DNA of 9,946 nt from Burkholderiales bacterium (GTDB taxonomy: Bacteria; Pseudomonadota; Gammaproteobacteria; Burkholderiales; Burkholderiaceae_F). Positions 1 to 7,482 of the stretch are shown in pieces (positions within the stretch are counted from its first letter, which is position 1; each line of letters begins with the position of its first letter). Position numbers and translations under genes: made by a program. A model generated the notes under the pieces. That model was not told where the DNA came from and did not search any database. It worked only from the letters and a program-made list of their open reading frames with translations. The stretch is from NCBI GenBank assembly GCA_021298875.1, contig JAJTHJ010000254.1:1-9946 (forward strand). The letters run 5' to 3'.

Positions 1-419
1 AGGCCGAGAGCCTGCTGGCCGAGAACGACTACGAGCGGTTAGTCCGCTTCTTTACCGGCATGACGTGCCCCGAGCGGCCGTGGCTGACCGCCGAGCGTCT
101 TGCCCGCTACCGTGAAGTCTGGGCGCGCGGCCTGACCGGCGGCCTCAACTACTATCGCGCCTCGCCGCTGTATCCGCCGTGCCCCGGCGACCCGGGCGCC
201 GCCGCGCTGACGCTCGACCCCGCGCAGTTCCGCGTCCGCGTGCCGACGCTGGTGCTCTGGGGCGAGGCCGATACCGCGCTGCTGCCGAGCCTGCTCGACC
301 CCTTGCCTGAACTGATCGACGACCTGATGGTCGAACGCTTTCCGCACGCCACCCACTGGCTGTTGCACGAAGAGCCTGAGCCGATCGCCGCGTCGATCCG
401 CCGCTTTCTCGCCGACTGA
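1..419 (+). CDS. alpha/beta hydrolase, C-terminal part (5' end outside window)
   Basis: The reading frame (codons from base 3) is open to the window edge and ends at TGA 417-419, so about 139 C-terminal residues are visible. The sequence resembles the cap and C-terminal part of the epoxide hydrolase / haloacetate dehalogenase branch of alpha/beta hydrolases. After the cap (RARY-type helices, GGLNYYRAS) comes the strand VPTLVLWGEAD, whose Asp (codon 270-272) is the usual acid-residue position. The final block PHATHWLLHEEPE has the His (codon 354-356) expected to be the catalytic base, followed by a helix ending in RRFLAD. The nucleophile elbow lies outside the window, so dehalogenase, epoxide hydrolase and plain esterase cannot be separated. 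The ATG at base 60 is internal (Met after FFTG), not the start. The gene lies 27 bases upstream of the M16 peptidase on the same strand and may be co-transcribed with it. Confidence 0.85.
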   Translation, partial: AESLLAENDYERLVRFFTGMTCPERPWLTAERLARYREVWARGLTGGLNYYRASPLYPPCPGDPGAAALTLDPAQFRVRVPTLVLWGEADTALLPSLLDPLPELIDDLMVERFPHATHWLLHEEPEPIAASIRRFLAD

Positions 420-446
420 AACTTCCGTCTACACCTTGCCCGAGCC

Positions 447-3164
447 ATGCACCGGATCCTGAACCGTCTTGCCTTGTTCCTGCTGCTGTTCGTCACACTC
501 GCCGCCGGCGCGCAGGAACTGAAGCTGCCGCCCGGCGTGGAGAAGATCGCCACCGTCGAGGGCATCAGCGAATTCAAGCTGCCCAACGGCCTGCGTTTCA
601 TCCTGTTTCCGGACGCCTCCAAGCCGACCGCCACGGTCAACATCACCTATCTGGTCGGCTCGCGCCACGAAAACTACGGCGAGACCGGCATGGCGCACCT
701 GCTGGAGCACCTGATCTTCAAAGGCTCGAAAAACTTCCCCGACCCCGACAAGGAGTTCTCGCGCCGGGGCTTTCGCAACAACGGCACCACCTGGCTGGAC
801 CGCACCAACTACTTCTCCAGCTTTTCCGCCAGCGAGGACAACCTGCGCTGGGCGCTCGCCTGGAGCGCGGATGCGATGGTCAACTCCTTCATCGCGCGCA
901 AGGACCTGGACAGCGAGATGACGGTCGTGCGCAACGAGTTCGAGATGGGCGAGAACGACCCCAACCGCGTGATGTTCCAGCGCATGCAGGCGATGCTGTA
1001 CGACTGGCACAACTACGGCAAGAGCACGATCGGCGCGCGCAGCGACATCGAAAACGTGCGCATCGAAAACCTGCAAGCCTTCTACCGGCTTTACTACCAG
1101 GCCGATAACGCGGTGCTGACTGTGGCCGGCAAGTTCGATGCGCAACAGACTCTCGACTGGATCGTCCAGTACTTTGGCCCGATCCCCAAGCCCACGCGCG
1201 CGCTGCCGCCGCAGTGGACGGTGGAGCCGACCCACGACGGCGAGCGCGAGTTCCGCGTGCGGCGCAAGGGCGAGATTCAGTTGGTGTTCGTCGGCTACCG
1301 CGTCCCCTCGGCGCTGCACCCCGACAGCGACGGCCTGGGCTTTGCCGCCGAGATCCTGGGCGACACGCCCAACGGGCGGCTGTACAAGGCGCTGGTGCAA
1401 ACCGGGCTGGCGGCGCAGGTCTTCGCCTTCCCGATCGATGCGCGCGACCCGGGCTTCGTGATCTTCGGCGCCATCGTCAAGAAGGGTGAGCCGATCGAAC
1501 CGGTGCGCGCCAAACTCGTGGAAACCATCGAGTCGAGCTTCGCCAAGGCACCGGCCACTGCCGAGGAGATCAAGCGCGTGGTGCAGCAGTCGCGCACCAG
1601 CTACGAGCGTGCGTTGTCCGACCCGGAAAAGTTCGGCGTGGGCCTGTCCGAATACATCGCCTTGGGCGACTGGCGGCTCTTTTTCCGCTCGCGCGATCAG
1701 TTGGACAAGGTGACCCCGGCGCAGGTCGATGCCGCGGCGGCGCGTTACTTCGTCCGCGACAACCGGGTGGTCGGCATCTTCGAGCCGGAAGACGCGCCGC
1801 GCCGGGCCGAGATCACGGCGGCGCCGACGGCGGCGCAGGTGCTGGCCGACTACAAGCCGCGCGTCGAGGGCGACGTGACCGAGGCCTTCGACCCGTCGCC
1901 GGACAACCTCGATGCGCGCACGCGCATCGTGCAGGTGGGGGACCTCAAGTTCGCGCTGCTGCCGAAGAAGAACCGCGGCCAGACCGTCAGCGTGCGGCTG
2001 ATCTTCCGTTGGGGCGACGCGGCGTCGCTCACCGGCCGGGAGATTCAGCAGCAACTCGCCTGGGCCATGCTCACGCGCGGCACGCCGAAGTTGAGCCGCC
2101 AACAGATCGCCGACGAGATGACGCGCCTGCAAATGACCGGCGGCATCACGAGCTTCGAAACCACGCGCACGCATCTGCCCGAGGCGCTGCGACTGGTCGC
2201 GCACCTGATCGAGCAGCCGAGCTTCCCGCCCGCCGAGTACGAAGAACTGGTGCGCCAGATCGTCACCGCGTTGCAGGCACAACTGGACAACCCCGACGCG
2301 CGCTCGCGCGATGCGTTGAACACACTCTTCAACACCTATCCGCGCGGCGACCCGCGCTACTACACGCCGCTGGCAGAGCGGATCGCGCAGATCCAGGCGA
2401 CCAAGCTCGACGACGTGCGCGCCTTCCACCGCGAGTTCTTCGGCACCGCGCGCGGCGAGATTTCCATCGTCGGCGACTTCGACGACAAGGCGATCGAAGC
2501 GGAACTGAAGCAACTGTTTGCCGGCCGCGCCTCGAAGGCGCCGTATGCGCGCGTCGACCGCGAGTACCGGCCGGTCAAGGCCACGCGCCAGGCGGTCGAT
2601 ACGCCCGACAAGGAGAACGCCTTCCTGCGCGCGCGGACCGATCTGCCGTTGCGCGACGACGACGCCGACGCGCCAGCGCTCTTTATCGCCAACTGGATTT
2701 TCGGTGGCGGCTCGGGATTGTCAAACCGGCTGATCGACCGGCTGCGGCAAAAGGACGGCATCAGTTATGGCGCCGGCTCGGGCTTGTCGCTCGGCAGCCG
2801 CGAGCGCTACGCGACCTGGAGCGCAGCCGCGCTGGTCGCGCCGCAGAACGCGGCGCAGGCCGAACGCGCGTTGCTGGAGGAAATCGAGCGCGTGCGCCGC
2901 GACGGCTTTACCGCGCAGGAGATCGAGGACGCCAAGCGCGGCTTTGTCGATGCGCAGCGGCTGTCGCGCTCGCAAGACAGCACGGTGGCGGCGGCCAACG
3001 CCAACAACCTCGACCTCGGCCGCAGCTGGGTGTTCTCCAAGGAGTTCGAGCGCAAGGTGCTGGCGGTGACGCCGGAGCAGGCGACCGCGGCGTTCCGCAA
3101 GTACATCGACCCGGCGCAACTGACCGTGGTCATGGCCGGCGACGCCAAGAAGGGAGCCAAGTAG
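447..3164 (+). CDS. exported M16-family (pitrilysin/insulinase-type) zinc metallopeptidase
   Basis: A 905-residue protein with an N-terminal signal peptide (hydrophobic run LALFLLLFVTLAAGA, probable cleavage after AGA near residue 22), so it is probably periplasmic. The inverted zinc motif HLLEH is at residues 84-88. The third zinc ligand is probably Glu164 in VVRNEFEMGEN, 76 residues on, which is the pitrilysin spacing. The chain contains two M16 halves: the active N-terminal half with its C-terminal partner (about residues 40-390), then a second half (about 490-880) with no HxxEH motif. That second half keeps the Arg and Tyr (NRLIDRLRQKDGISYG, Tyr774) that help bind substrate in this family. 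The length fits single-chain two-half M16 enzymes, which degrade peptides inside a closed chamber. The substrate is unknown. The start ATG is preceded only by a weak GAG-containing ribosome site but directly yields the signal peptide. Its stop TAG shares a base with the start of the thioesterase gene. Confidence 0.93.
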   Translation: MHRILNRLALFLLLFVTLAAGAQELKLPPGVEKIATVEGISEFKLPNGLRFILFPDASKPTATVNITYLVGSRHENYGETGMAHLLEHLIFKGSKNFPDPDKEFSRRGFRNNGTTWLDRTNYFSSFSASEDNLRWALAWSADAMVNSFIARKDLDSEMTVVRNEFEMGENDPNRVMFQRMQAMLYDWHNYGKSTIGARSDIENVRIENLQAFYRLYYQADNAVLTVAGKFDAQQTLDWIVQYFGPIPKPTRALPPQWTVEPTHDGEREFRVRRKGEIQLVFVGYRVPSALHPDSDGLGFAAEILGDTPNGRLYKALVQTGLAAQVFAFPIDARDPGFVIFGAIVKKGEPIEPVRAKLVETIESSFAKAPATAEEIKRVVQQSRTSYERALSDPEKFGVGLSEYIALGDWRLFFRSRDQLDKVTPAQVDAAAARYFVRDNRVVGIFEPEDAPRRAEITAAPTAAQVLADYKPRVEGDVTEAFDPSPDNLDARTRIVQVGDLKFALLPKKNRGQTVSVRLIFRWGDAASLTGREIQQQLAWAMLTRGTPKLSRQQIADEMTRLQMTGGITSFETTRTHLPEALRLVAHLIEQPSFPPAEYEELVRQIVTALQAQLDNPDARSRDALNTLFNTYPRGDPRYYTPLAERIAQIQATKLDDVRAFHREFFGTARGEISIVGDFDDKAIEAELKQLFAGRASKAPYARVDREYRPVKATRQAVDTPDKENAFLRARTDLPLRDDDADAPALFIANWIFGGGSGLSNRLIDRLRQKDGISYGAGSGLSLGSRERYATWSAAALVAPQNAAQAERALLEEIERVRRDGFTAQEIEDAKRGFVDAQRLSRSQDSTVAAANANNLDLGRSWVFSKEFERKVLAVTPEQATAAFRKYIDPAQLTVVMAGDAKKGAK

Positions 3165-3625
3165 TGGCCTGGGCCGACTTCCGCCACCGGCTGCCGCTGC
3201 GCGTGCGCTGGGCCGAGGTGGACATGCAGGGTGTCGTCTTCAACGGCCACTACCTGACCTACTGCGACGTCTGCGTGACCGAGTACTGGCGCGCGATCGG
3301 CCTGCGTTATCCGGAAGATGTCGTGCGCCACGGCGCCGACATCTTCTTGCGCAAGGCCACGGTGGAGTACCACGCCCCGGCCGTCTACGACGACGAGTTG
3401 CAGGTCTGCGGCCGCACGGCGCGGCTCGGCCGCAGCAGCCTGCGCTTCATCGTCGAGATGTACCGGCGCGGCGCGCATGAGGCGCCGTTGATCGAAGCCG
3501 AACTGATTCACGTGAACGCCGACCCCGCCAGCAAGCAGTCGGTGTCCTGGCCACAGTCGATGCGCGAGCTGATCGTGGCCTACGAGCCGCTCGCGCCCGA
3601 AGAAGCTCACCATGGCAAGCGCTGA
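3164..3625 (+). CDS. acyl-CoA thioesterase, YbgC/4-hydroxybenzoyl-CoA thioesterase family (hotdog fold)
   Basis: A 153-residue protein read from a GTG that overlaps the preceding TAG stop (TAGTG). The ribosome site AAGGGAG lies about 8 bases upstream, inside the end of the peptidase gene. The N-terminus carries the family signature RWAEVDMQGVVFNGHYLTYCD: Asp20 aligns with the catalytic Asp of YbgC-type thioesterases, and GVVFNGHYL is the start of the long hotdog helix. The later strands (KATVEYHAPAVYDDELQVCGR, LRFIVEMYR, ELIHVNAD) fit one hotdog domain. Family members hydrolyse acyl-CoA or aryl-CoA thioesters in the cytoplasm; YbgC itself works near the Tol-Pal system and phospholipid metabolism, but no tol genes are visible here. 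The frame is open far upstream inside the peptidase gene, but that extension is only an overlap frame. It overlaps the next gene by 14 bases. Confidence 0.9.
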   Translation: MAWADFRHRLPLRVRWAEVDMQGVVFNGHYLTYCDVCVTEYWRAIGLRYPEDVVRHGADIFLRKATVEYHAPAVYDDELQVCGRTARLGRSSLRFIVEMYRRGAHEAPLIEAELIHVNADPASKQSVSWPQSMRELIVAYEPLAPEEAHHGKR

Positions 3626-4043
3626 GTATCGCGTCCAGCTCGGCCCCTGGGCGGAGTTGCAGGCCGAGGCGGCGCCGATTCGCTTTGCGGTGTTTGTCAA
3701 TGAGCAGAAAGTGCCGGCCGAGATCGAAATCGACGAATGGGATGAGCCTTCGCTGCACGCCGTCGCCCGCGACGCGCAAGGCAGGGCGGTTGGCACGGGC
3801 CGGCTGCTGCCCGACGGTCACATCGGCAGGATGGCGGTACTGGCGCAGGCGCGCGGCGCGGGAGTCGGCAGCTTGCTACTGACCGCTCTGGCAGAGGCCG
3901 CGCGCGAGCGCGGCCACACCGAAGCGGTGCTCAGCGCGCAGACGCATGCCATCCCGTTTTATCGCCGTCACGGCTTCGTCGAGGAAGGCGAGGTCTACGA
4001 TGACGCAGGCATTCCGCACCAGTTGATGCGGCGCCGTCTGTAA
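3612..4043 (+). CDS. GNAT-family N-acetyltransferase (ElaA/YjcF-like)
   Basis: A 143-residue single-domain GNAT acetyltransferase. The N-terminal block IRFAVFVNEQKVPAEIEIDE (residues 23-42) is typical of the ElaA/YjcF branch. A central strand GTGRLLPDGHIGRMAVL leads into the acetyl-CoA pyrophosphate loop QARGAGVG (79-86). The C-terminal blocks are FYRRHGF (116-122) and GIPHQLM (133-139). These proteins transfer an acetyl group from acetyl-CoA to an amine; the acceptor is unknown for this branch. The ATG lies inside the end of the thioesterase gene (14-base overlap) with a GAAGAAG-like ribosome site before it, which suggests translational coupling. The gene ends three bases before the stop codon of the convergent outer-membrane protein gene, leaving no room for a separate terminator. 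Confidence 0.9.
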   Translation: MASAEYRVQLGPWAELQAEAAPIRFAVFVNEQKVPAEIEIDEWDEPSLHAVARDAQGRAVGTGRLLPDGHIGRMAVLAQARGAGVGSLLLTALAEAARERGHTEAVLSAQTHAIPFYRRHGFVEEGEVYDDAGIPHQLMRRRL

Positions 4044-4046
4044 GCG

Positions 4047-5219
4047 TCAGAAGCGCGCGGCCAGCGCGAGGCTGAAGGTCACCGGCGCGATCAGCACGCT
4101 GGCGCCGGCTTGCCCGTTGATGGTGGTCTGGTACCGCGGGAAGCCCGTGCGGATGCCCCCGGTCAGGCTGAGCACCGAAGTCAGATCCACCGTGGCGCCG
4201 CCCTGCACGACCGGCCCCCAGCTGTCGGACAGCGAGGCGTTGTCGAACTGCTGCTGCGTCACCCGCTCGTAAGCCACGCCGATGCCGGCGAAGAGCTGCA
4301 CCCGCCGCGCGACCGGGAAGTGGTACTGCCCGGCGAGGGAGTACGCCTCGCGGCGGAAGCTGCCGGACCCTGCGCCGGGCAGATAAAGATCGTGTTCCGA
4401 CCGCTCGGCCGAAAACTCGAGCGCGAAGTTGTCGCCGAGGTAACGGCGGTAGCCGAGCACCGGCCCGGCGCCGTTGTTCACGCTGGCGTTGTCGACGCCG
4501 GACGCATCCGCGTTGACGTAACCGTAGCCGGCGAACAGCAAGTTGCGGCGCCGGTCGGTTCCGTCGGCGGCACCGGGGGACAGACCGCTGCCGAAAGCCT
4601 CGGGGGAGATGCGGGCGAAGATGAACGTCACGTTCTGTGTCACCACGTGGGACACGTACACCGAGGCCTCGTCGGTGCCGATGGAGATCAGGGGGAGCAC
4701 GCCCGGGACGGGCAGCCACAGGGTGTCGTTGCGCGCCGTGAGGAACGCCGTGTAGCCGATGCCTGCCTTCAGGCGCGAGCCGAAGATCGGCCAGCGTGCA
4801 ACCCAGGCGTAGCCGGCGAGCGGCTCGATGTTGTAGTGCGAGTCCGAAAACGCCATCGCGTAGACGATGCGCTCGTTGTCGCGGTCGTCGATGAAGTAGG
4901 AGCCGATGCCCGCGCCGTAGGGATAGCCGTTTTGCCGGTAGTAGTTGTCGTAGGTGCCCGCGGGGTGCGTGGTGATTGCGGGCAGCAGCAGGTTGGCCTG
5001 CCCCTTGGCGATCAGGGCTTTTCCGCTTTCCCACTGGTCGGTGAACCAGCTCCAGCCGCTGCTGCGCTGGTCGACCGGCTTCAACCCCGCGGGGGTGGTG
5101 TCGTTGATGGCGGTCAGCGCGCGGCTCCACCACGAAGATGTGGACTCTTGCGCTGCGGCGCCGTTGCTCAGGGCAAGCGCTGCGGCCAGTGCCGCGGCGC
5201 AGCGTAGTCGGTCAAGCAC
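4047..5219 (-). CDS. PagP-like lipid A acyltransferase fused to a second outer-membrane beta-barrel
   Basis: A 390-residue exported protein read from GTG (5219-5217), with GAGG 8 bases upstream inside the palindrome CCTCGAGG. Residues 1-23 are a signal peptide ending GAAA. Residues about 55-205 resemble PagP, the outer-membrane enzyme that moves palmitate from phospholipid to lipid A. They include an amphipathic WSWFTDQW start, LLPAITTH (His85 = catalytic His33 of mature E. coli PagP), YAMAFSDS (Asp126, Ser127 = Asp76, Ser77), EPLAGYAW, TAFLTARND and PGVLPLISIG. After a polar linker (about 206-225), residues 226-390 look like an OmpW/OmpA-type barrel: alternating strands, YHFPVARRVQLFAGIGVAYE, SWGPVVQGG, and a C-terminal LALAARF ending in Phe, the usual BAM signal. 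E. coli PagP is one 8-strand barrel of about 161 mature residues, so this is twice that size. It sits 83 bases downstream of the NRDE gene and may have its own promoter. The PagP assignment is by remembered family sequence; the second barrel is assigned by pattern only. Confidence 0.85.
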   Translation of the reverse strand: MLDRLRCAAALAAALALSNGAAAQESTSSWWSRALTAINDTTPAGLKPVDQRSSGWSWFTDQWESGKALIAKGQANLLLPAITTHPAGTYDNYYRQNGYPYGAGIGSYFIDDRDNERIVYAMAFSDSHYNIEPLAGYAWVARWPIFGSRLKAGIGYTAFLTARNDTLWLPVPGVLPLISIGTDEASVYVSHVVTQNVTFIFARISPEAFGSGLSPGAADGTDRRRNLLFAGYGYVNADASGVDNASVNNGAGPVLGYRRYLGDNFALEFSAERSEHDLYLPGAGSGSFRREAYSLAGQYHFPVARRVQLFAGIGVAYERVTQQQFDNASLSDSWGPVVQGGATVDLTSVLSLTGGIRTGFPRYQTTINGQAGASVLIAPVTFSLALAARF

Positions 5220-5302
5220 GGAAAGATCCTCGAGGTCGGGGCAGGGGACAGCAGCATTACCGCTCGTCGCGGCACACCGGCGGCGCGTAGCTTATCACGC
5301 AA

Positions 5303-6115
5303 TCACGGGGCCGCGCGGCCGAGGGCAGCCGCCGTATCGAGCGTGAACTCGTAGCGTCGGTCGGCGTAGGCAGTCTCCGGCGCAGCGACGTCGAAGCTGC
5401 GCTCGACCAGCGTCACCAGCCCGTCGCGGCGGACCGTCAACACGGTGGAGGCGCGCGTGCCGTAGCCGTTGGCACGGATCTGGATTGCCGACAAGGCCCG
5501 CTCCCAATCGAGTGGCACGCCGGTACGGGGCAGGTCACGCTCCCGCGCCGGCTCGCGGTCGGCGAGCAATTGCAGGAGCTCGTCGGCATCGACCCGGCGG
5601 GCGATTGCGCAGGCAAACTGCGCCACCGCCCGCGTCACTTTCGGCCAGGGCGTGTCCAGCAGGGCGTTGGACAACCCGTACACCCCTGGCTCCAACCTCC
5701 TCGGGGTGTCGGGCGCGCGGTTGCCGAAGTAATGCAGTTGGGCGTCGCGCGGATTCACCTCACCGGCAAGCAGGTTGAAACCGTTGTAGGCGTCCGCGTG
5801 CTGAACCTGGCCCGCCAGCCAATGTGGTAAGGGCTCGCCGCTGGCCAGCGCGCCAACGACGAGCTGCCCGCGCGAGCTGGCGTGCGGGTTGCGCTCGCTC
5901 GGCGCCCGCACGTTGGTGACCAGCGCGAAGCGTCCGCCGCGGTTGATGCCGAGCCACGCGCCGCCGGCTTCCTCGTCGAACCCGGCCAGCATCGACGCGC
6001 GCTGACCCCACCATGCCGCGGGGCGGCTTCGGCGCGAATAGAACTCGTCGCGGTTGCTCGCCAGCACCAGCGGATAGTCCGGGTGCGATTGCCACGCCAC
6101 GACCGCCAGGCACAT
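5303..6115 (-). CDS. NRDE family protein (TANGO2-like)
   Basis: A 270-residue protein starting at ATG 6115-6113. I chose this start because family members begin Met-Cys, and MCLAVVAW matches; the open frame reaches 6205 but the extra 30 residues overlap the upstream gene and look unlike the family. The family signature NRDE is at residues 21-24, in LVLASNRDEFYSR. Other typical blocks are GGAWLGINRGGRFALVTNVR, GFNLLAGE, YGLSNALLDTPWPKV and a late segment TRASTVLTVRRDG. The family is Ntn-hydrolase-like, with Cys2 the presumed N-terminal nucleophile. Eukaryotic TANGO2 has been linked to lipid, haem and mitochondrial metabolism; the bacterial activity is not settled. The start lies 4 bases after the stop of the DUF4936 gene, so it is probably the third gene of the ygfZ operon. 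Confidence 0.92.
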   Translation of the reverse strand: MCLAVVAWQSHPDYPLVLASNRDEFYSRRSRPAAWWGQRASMLAGFDEEAGGAWLGINRGGRFALVTNVRAPSERNPHASSRGQLVVGALASGEPLPHWLAGQVQHADAYNGFNLLAGEVNPRDAQLHYFGNRAPDTPRRLEPGVYGLSNALLDTPWPKVTRAVAQFACAIARRVDADELLQLLADREPARERDLPRTGVPLDWERALSAIQIRANGYGTRASTVLTVRRDGLVTLVERSFDVAAPETAYADRRYEFTLDTAAALGRAAP

Positions 6116-6119
6116 TGCC

Positions 6120-6398
6120 TCAACAATCCACGAATCGTTCGGTGCGGCGGGCGCCGCGTGCGGATGACGGCCACTGCGGCAAGGCGGTCTCGAGCGCGGC
6201 GGCAAACGCCGGCGGATCGGCGACGCCGTGATAGACCTCCATCAGCGTGGCGGTTTCGCCCGTTTCATCGGCGCGCCGCAGCAGGCGCGCGGATACCCCG
6301 GTGGCCGCCGTCAGTGCGGCCAGTTGCAGCCGCAGCGCCTCGAGACAGCGCTGCGCCTCCTCGGCGGGCAGCTTGTAGTACACGTACCAATGCTCCAT
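6120..6398 (-). CDS. DUF4936 family protein, function unknown
   Basis: A 92-residue protein beginning MEHWYVYYKLP. It matches my memory of DUF4936, a short family found in betaproteobacteria. It has no signal peptide or membrane segment, so it is probably cytoplasmic. The pattern (beta strand WYVYYKL, helix EEAQRCLEALRLQLAAL, strand VSARLLRR, then ATLMEVYHG, then helix PPAFAAALETAL) suggests a small ferredoxin-like or ABM-type alpha/beta fold similar to dimeric stress or mono-oxygenase-like proteins; this is an inference from pattern only. It lies 4 bases after ygfZ and 4 bases before the NRDE gene, so the three genes are almost certainly translated from one message. No catalytic residues can be named. 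Confidence 0.85.
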   Translation of the reverse strand: MEHWYVYYKLPAEEAQRCLEALRLQLAALTAATGVSARLLRRADETGETATLMEVYHGVADPPAFAAALETALPQWPSSARGARRTERFVDC

Positions 6399-6402
6399 CG
6401 GC

Positions 6403-7413
6403 TCAAGCCGTCACATCGACGATCGCGTAGGGCAGGGGGCGCGGCTGCAGCAGAGCGCCGCCGGCATGGCCGACCCGCAAGGGCTGCGCCGCCGCCTGCT
6501 CCTGCGGGCATTCGTACAGCAGATCCATGCCGCCGCCCGGCGCGGCGGCGGCCAGCACGACCTGACCGATCGGATCGGCCGCGCCCTCCACAAAGACATC
6601 GGCTGCCGCCTGTGCGCCACCCGTAACATGCCCGAGACCCATGCGGCGGCGCAGTTTGCCGAGGTACTGGCTGCGCGCGACGACCTCCTGTCCGGGGTAA
6701 CAACCCTTCTTGAAGCTGACGCCGGCGAGCACTTCGTAGTTGATGATCTGCGGGACGAACTTTTCCTGGGTAGCGGCAAACACGGTCGGCAGGCCGGCAT
6801 CGATCTGGCTCCACCACCACCCACCCGAGTCGACCTGCGGCAGCCCCAAGCGCTGCTGCCACGCCGCCACGTCGGCGCGCGGTCCACGGAGCAGGTAGCG
6901 TTCGGCCAGGCGCGTGCCGGCCGGCGCACGCGTCAGGCGCACCGAGCCGACCGCCACCGTGTCGTCCAGTGCGGGCACGTCCGCTCCGGCGGACTGCAAC
7001 GCGGCGCCGGCATCCGGACCCAATACGGCGAAGGTCGCCCACTGCTCGCTGGCGTCGACGAGCCGCGCCTTGGCACGCAGGACGAACATAGAGAGCCGCT
7101 TGGCAAGCGGCGCGAGGATTTCGCGCGGCAGTTCGAGGCAGATCGCCTCGCCCTGCCGCCAGAGATCGACGGTGGCAAGCAAGCGGCCCTTGGCGGTGCA
7201 GTAGCCATTACGCTGCACGCGCAGAGCATCCGCGTGCAGAACGTCGTTGGTCAGTTGGCTGTGCAGAAAGGTCGCTGCGTCGGCACCCACGACTTCGATC
7301 GTGCCGAGCTCGTCGAGCATCGTGCCGACGGGACGCTCGATGGCCAGTTGCAAGTCGCCGGCCGGCGCGTGCCAAGTGCCGCCGGCAGCGGGAGCGGAAA
7401 GGTCGTCCGGCAT
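6403..7413 (-). CDS. ygfZ: YgfZ, folate-binding Fe-S cluster maintenance protein (IBA57/CAF17 family)
   Basis: A 336-residue member of the GcvT-like aminomethyltransferase superfamily. The YgfZ signature K-G-C-Y-x-G-Q-E is at residues 236-243 (KGCYPGQE), with the key Cys at 238, followed by VVARSQYLGKLRRR. Upstream blocks fit as well: VVGADAATFLHSQLTNDV (41-58), YCTAKGRLLATVDLW (71-85), and WWSQIDAGLPTV with INYEVLAGVSFKKG (200-237). YgfZ binds folate and supports assembly or repair of 4Fe-4S clusters, for example in MiaB-type enzymes, in the cytoplasm. The start ATG at 7413 is the first Met of the frame; the ribosome site before it is weak. It is the first gene of a minus-strand cluster with DUF4936 and NRDE genes and is divergent from mltG. 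Confidence 0.94.
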   Translation of the reverse strand: MPDDLSAPAAGGTWHAPAGDLQLAIERPVGTMLDELGTIEVVGADAATFLHSQLTNDVLHADALRVQRNGYCTAKGRLLATVDLWRQGEAICLELPREILAPLAKRLSMFVLRAKARLVDASEQWATFAVLGPDAGAALQSAGADVPALDDTVAVGSVRLTRAPAGTRLAERYLLRGPRADVAAWQQRLGLPQVDSGGWWWSQIDAGLPTVFAATQEKFVPQIINYEVLAGVSFKKGCYPGQEVVARSQYLGKLRRRMGLGHVTGGAQAAADVFVEGAADPIGQVVLAAAAPGGGMDLLYECPQEQAAAQPLRVGHAGGALLQPRPLPYAIVDVTA

Positions 7414-7482
7414 CGTGAGGCGAGGGGGAGCGGAAGCGGATGAACCGTATCATAGGTAACGCCTGTTTCCCCGCCCTCCGCC
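7414..7482. promoter_or_regulatory. divergent promoter region between ygfZ and mltG
   Basis: This 69-base gap separates two divergent genes and must hold at least the ygfZ promoter. It contains a small AT-rich island. On the minus strand this gives TATGAT (7454-7449), one base from the -10 consensus and 35 bases before the ygfZ ATG. On the plus strand the same island gives TATCAT (7448-7453), about 29 bases before the mltG start. No convincing -35 box is visible for either direction, so the exact promoter positions are a guess. Confidence 0.3.

Noticed and set aside
429..2513. A 694-codon open frame on the minus strand opposite the M16 peptidase
   Set aside because: The translation is low-complexity, rich in Arg, Ala, Val and His, with no recognisable family. 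It runs codon-in-phase against a certain gene, a common by-product of high GC content.
2009..3163. Long in-frame extension upstream of the thioesterase
   Set aside because: It overlaps the M16 peptidase in another frame and gives Arg-rich nonsense. The hotdog domain starts only after the GTG at 3164, which has a good ribosome site.
3931..5207. Long frames on both strands over the PagP-like gene
   Set aside because: Their products are Arg- or Val/Gly-rich without family features, whereas the 4047-5219 frame has a signal peptide, PagP motifs and beta-barrel pattern.
5220..5302. Possible terminator or regulatory hairpin between the NRDE and PagP-like genes
   Set aside because: Only a short GCGT/ACGC stem and the 8-base palindrome CCTCGAGG are visible, with no T-run. 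This is too weak to call, although a promoter for the PagP-like gene may lie here.
6116..6205. Longer NRDE protein starting at 6205
   Set aside because: The extra 30 residues lie inside the DUF4936 gene and are unlike the family, whose members start Met-Cys.
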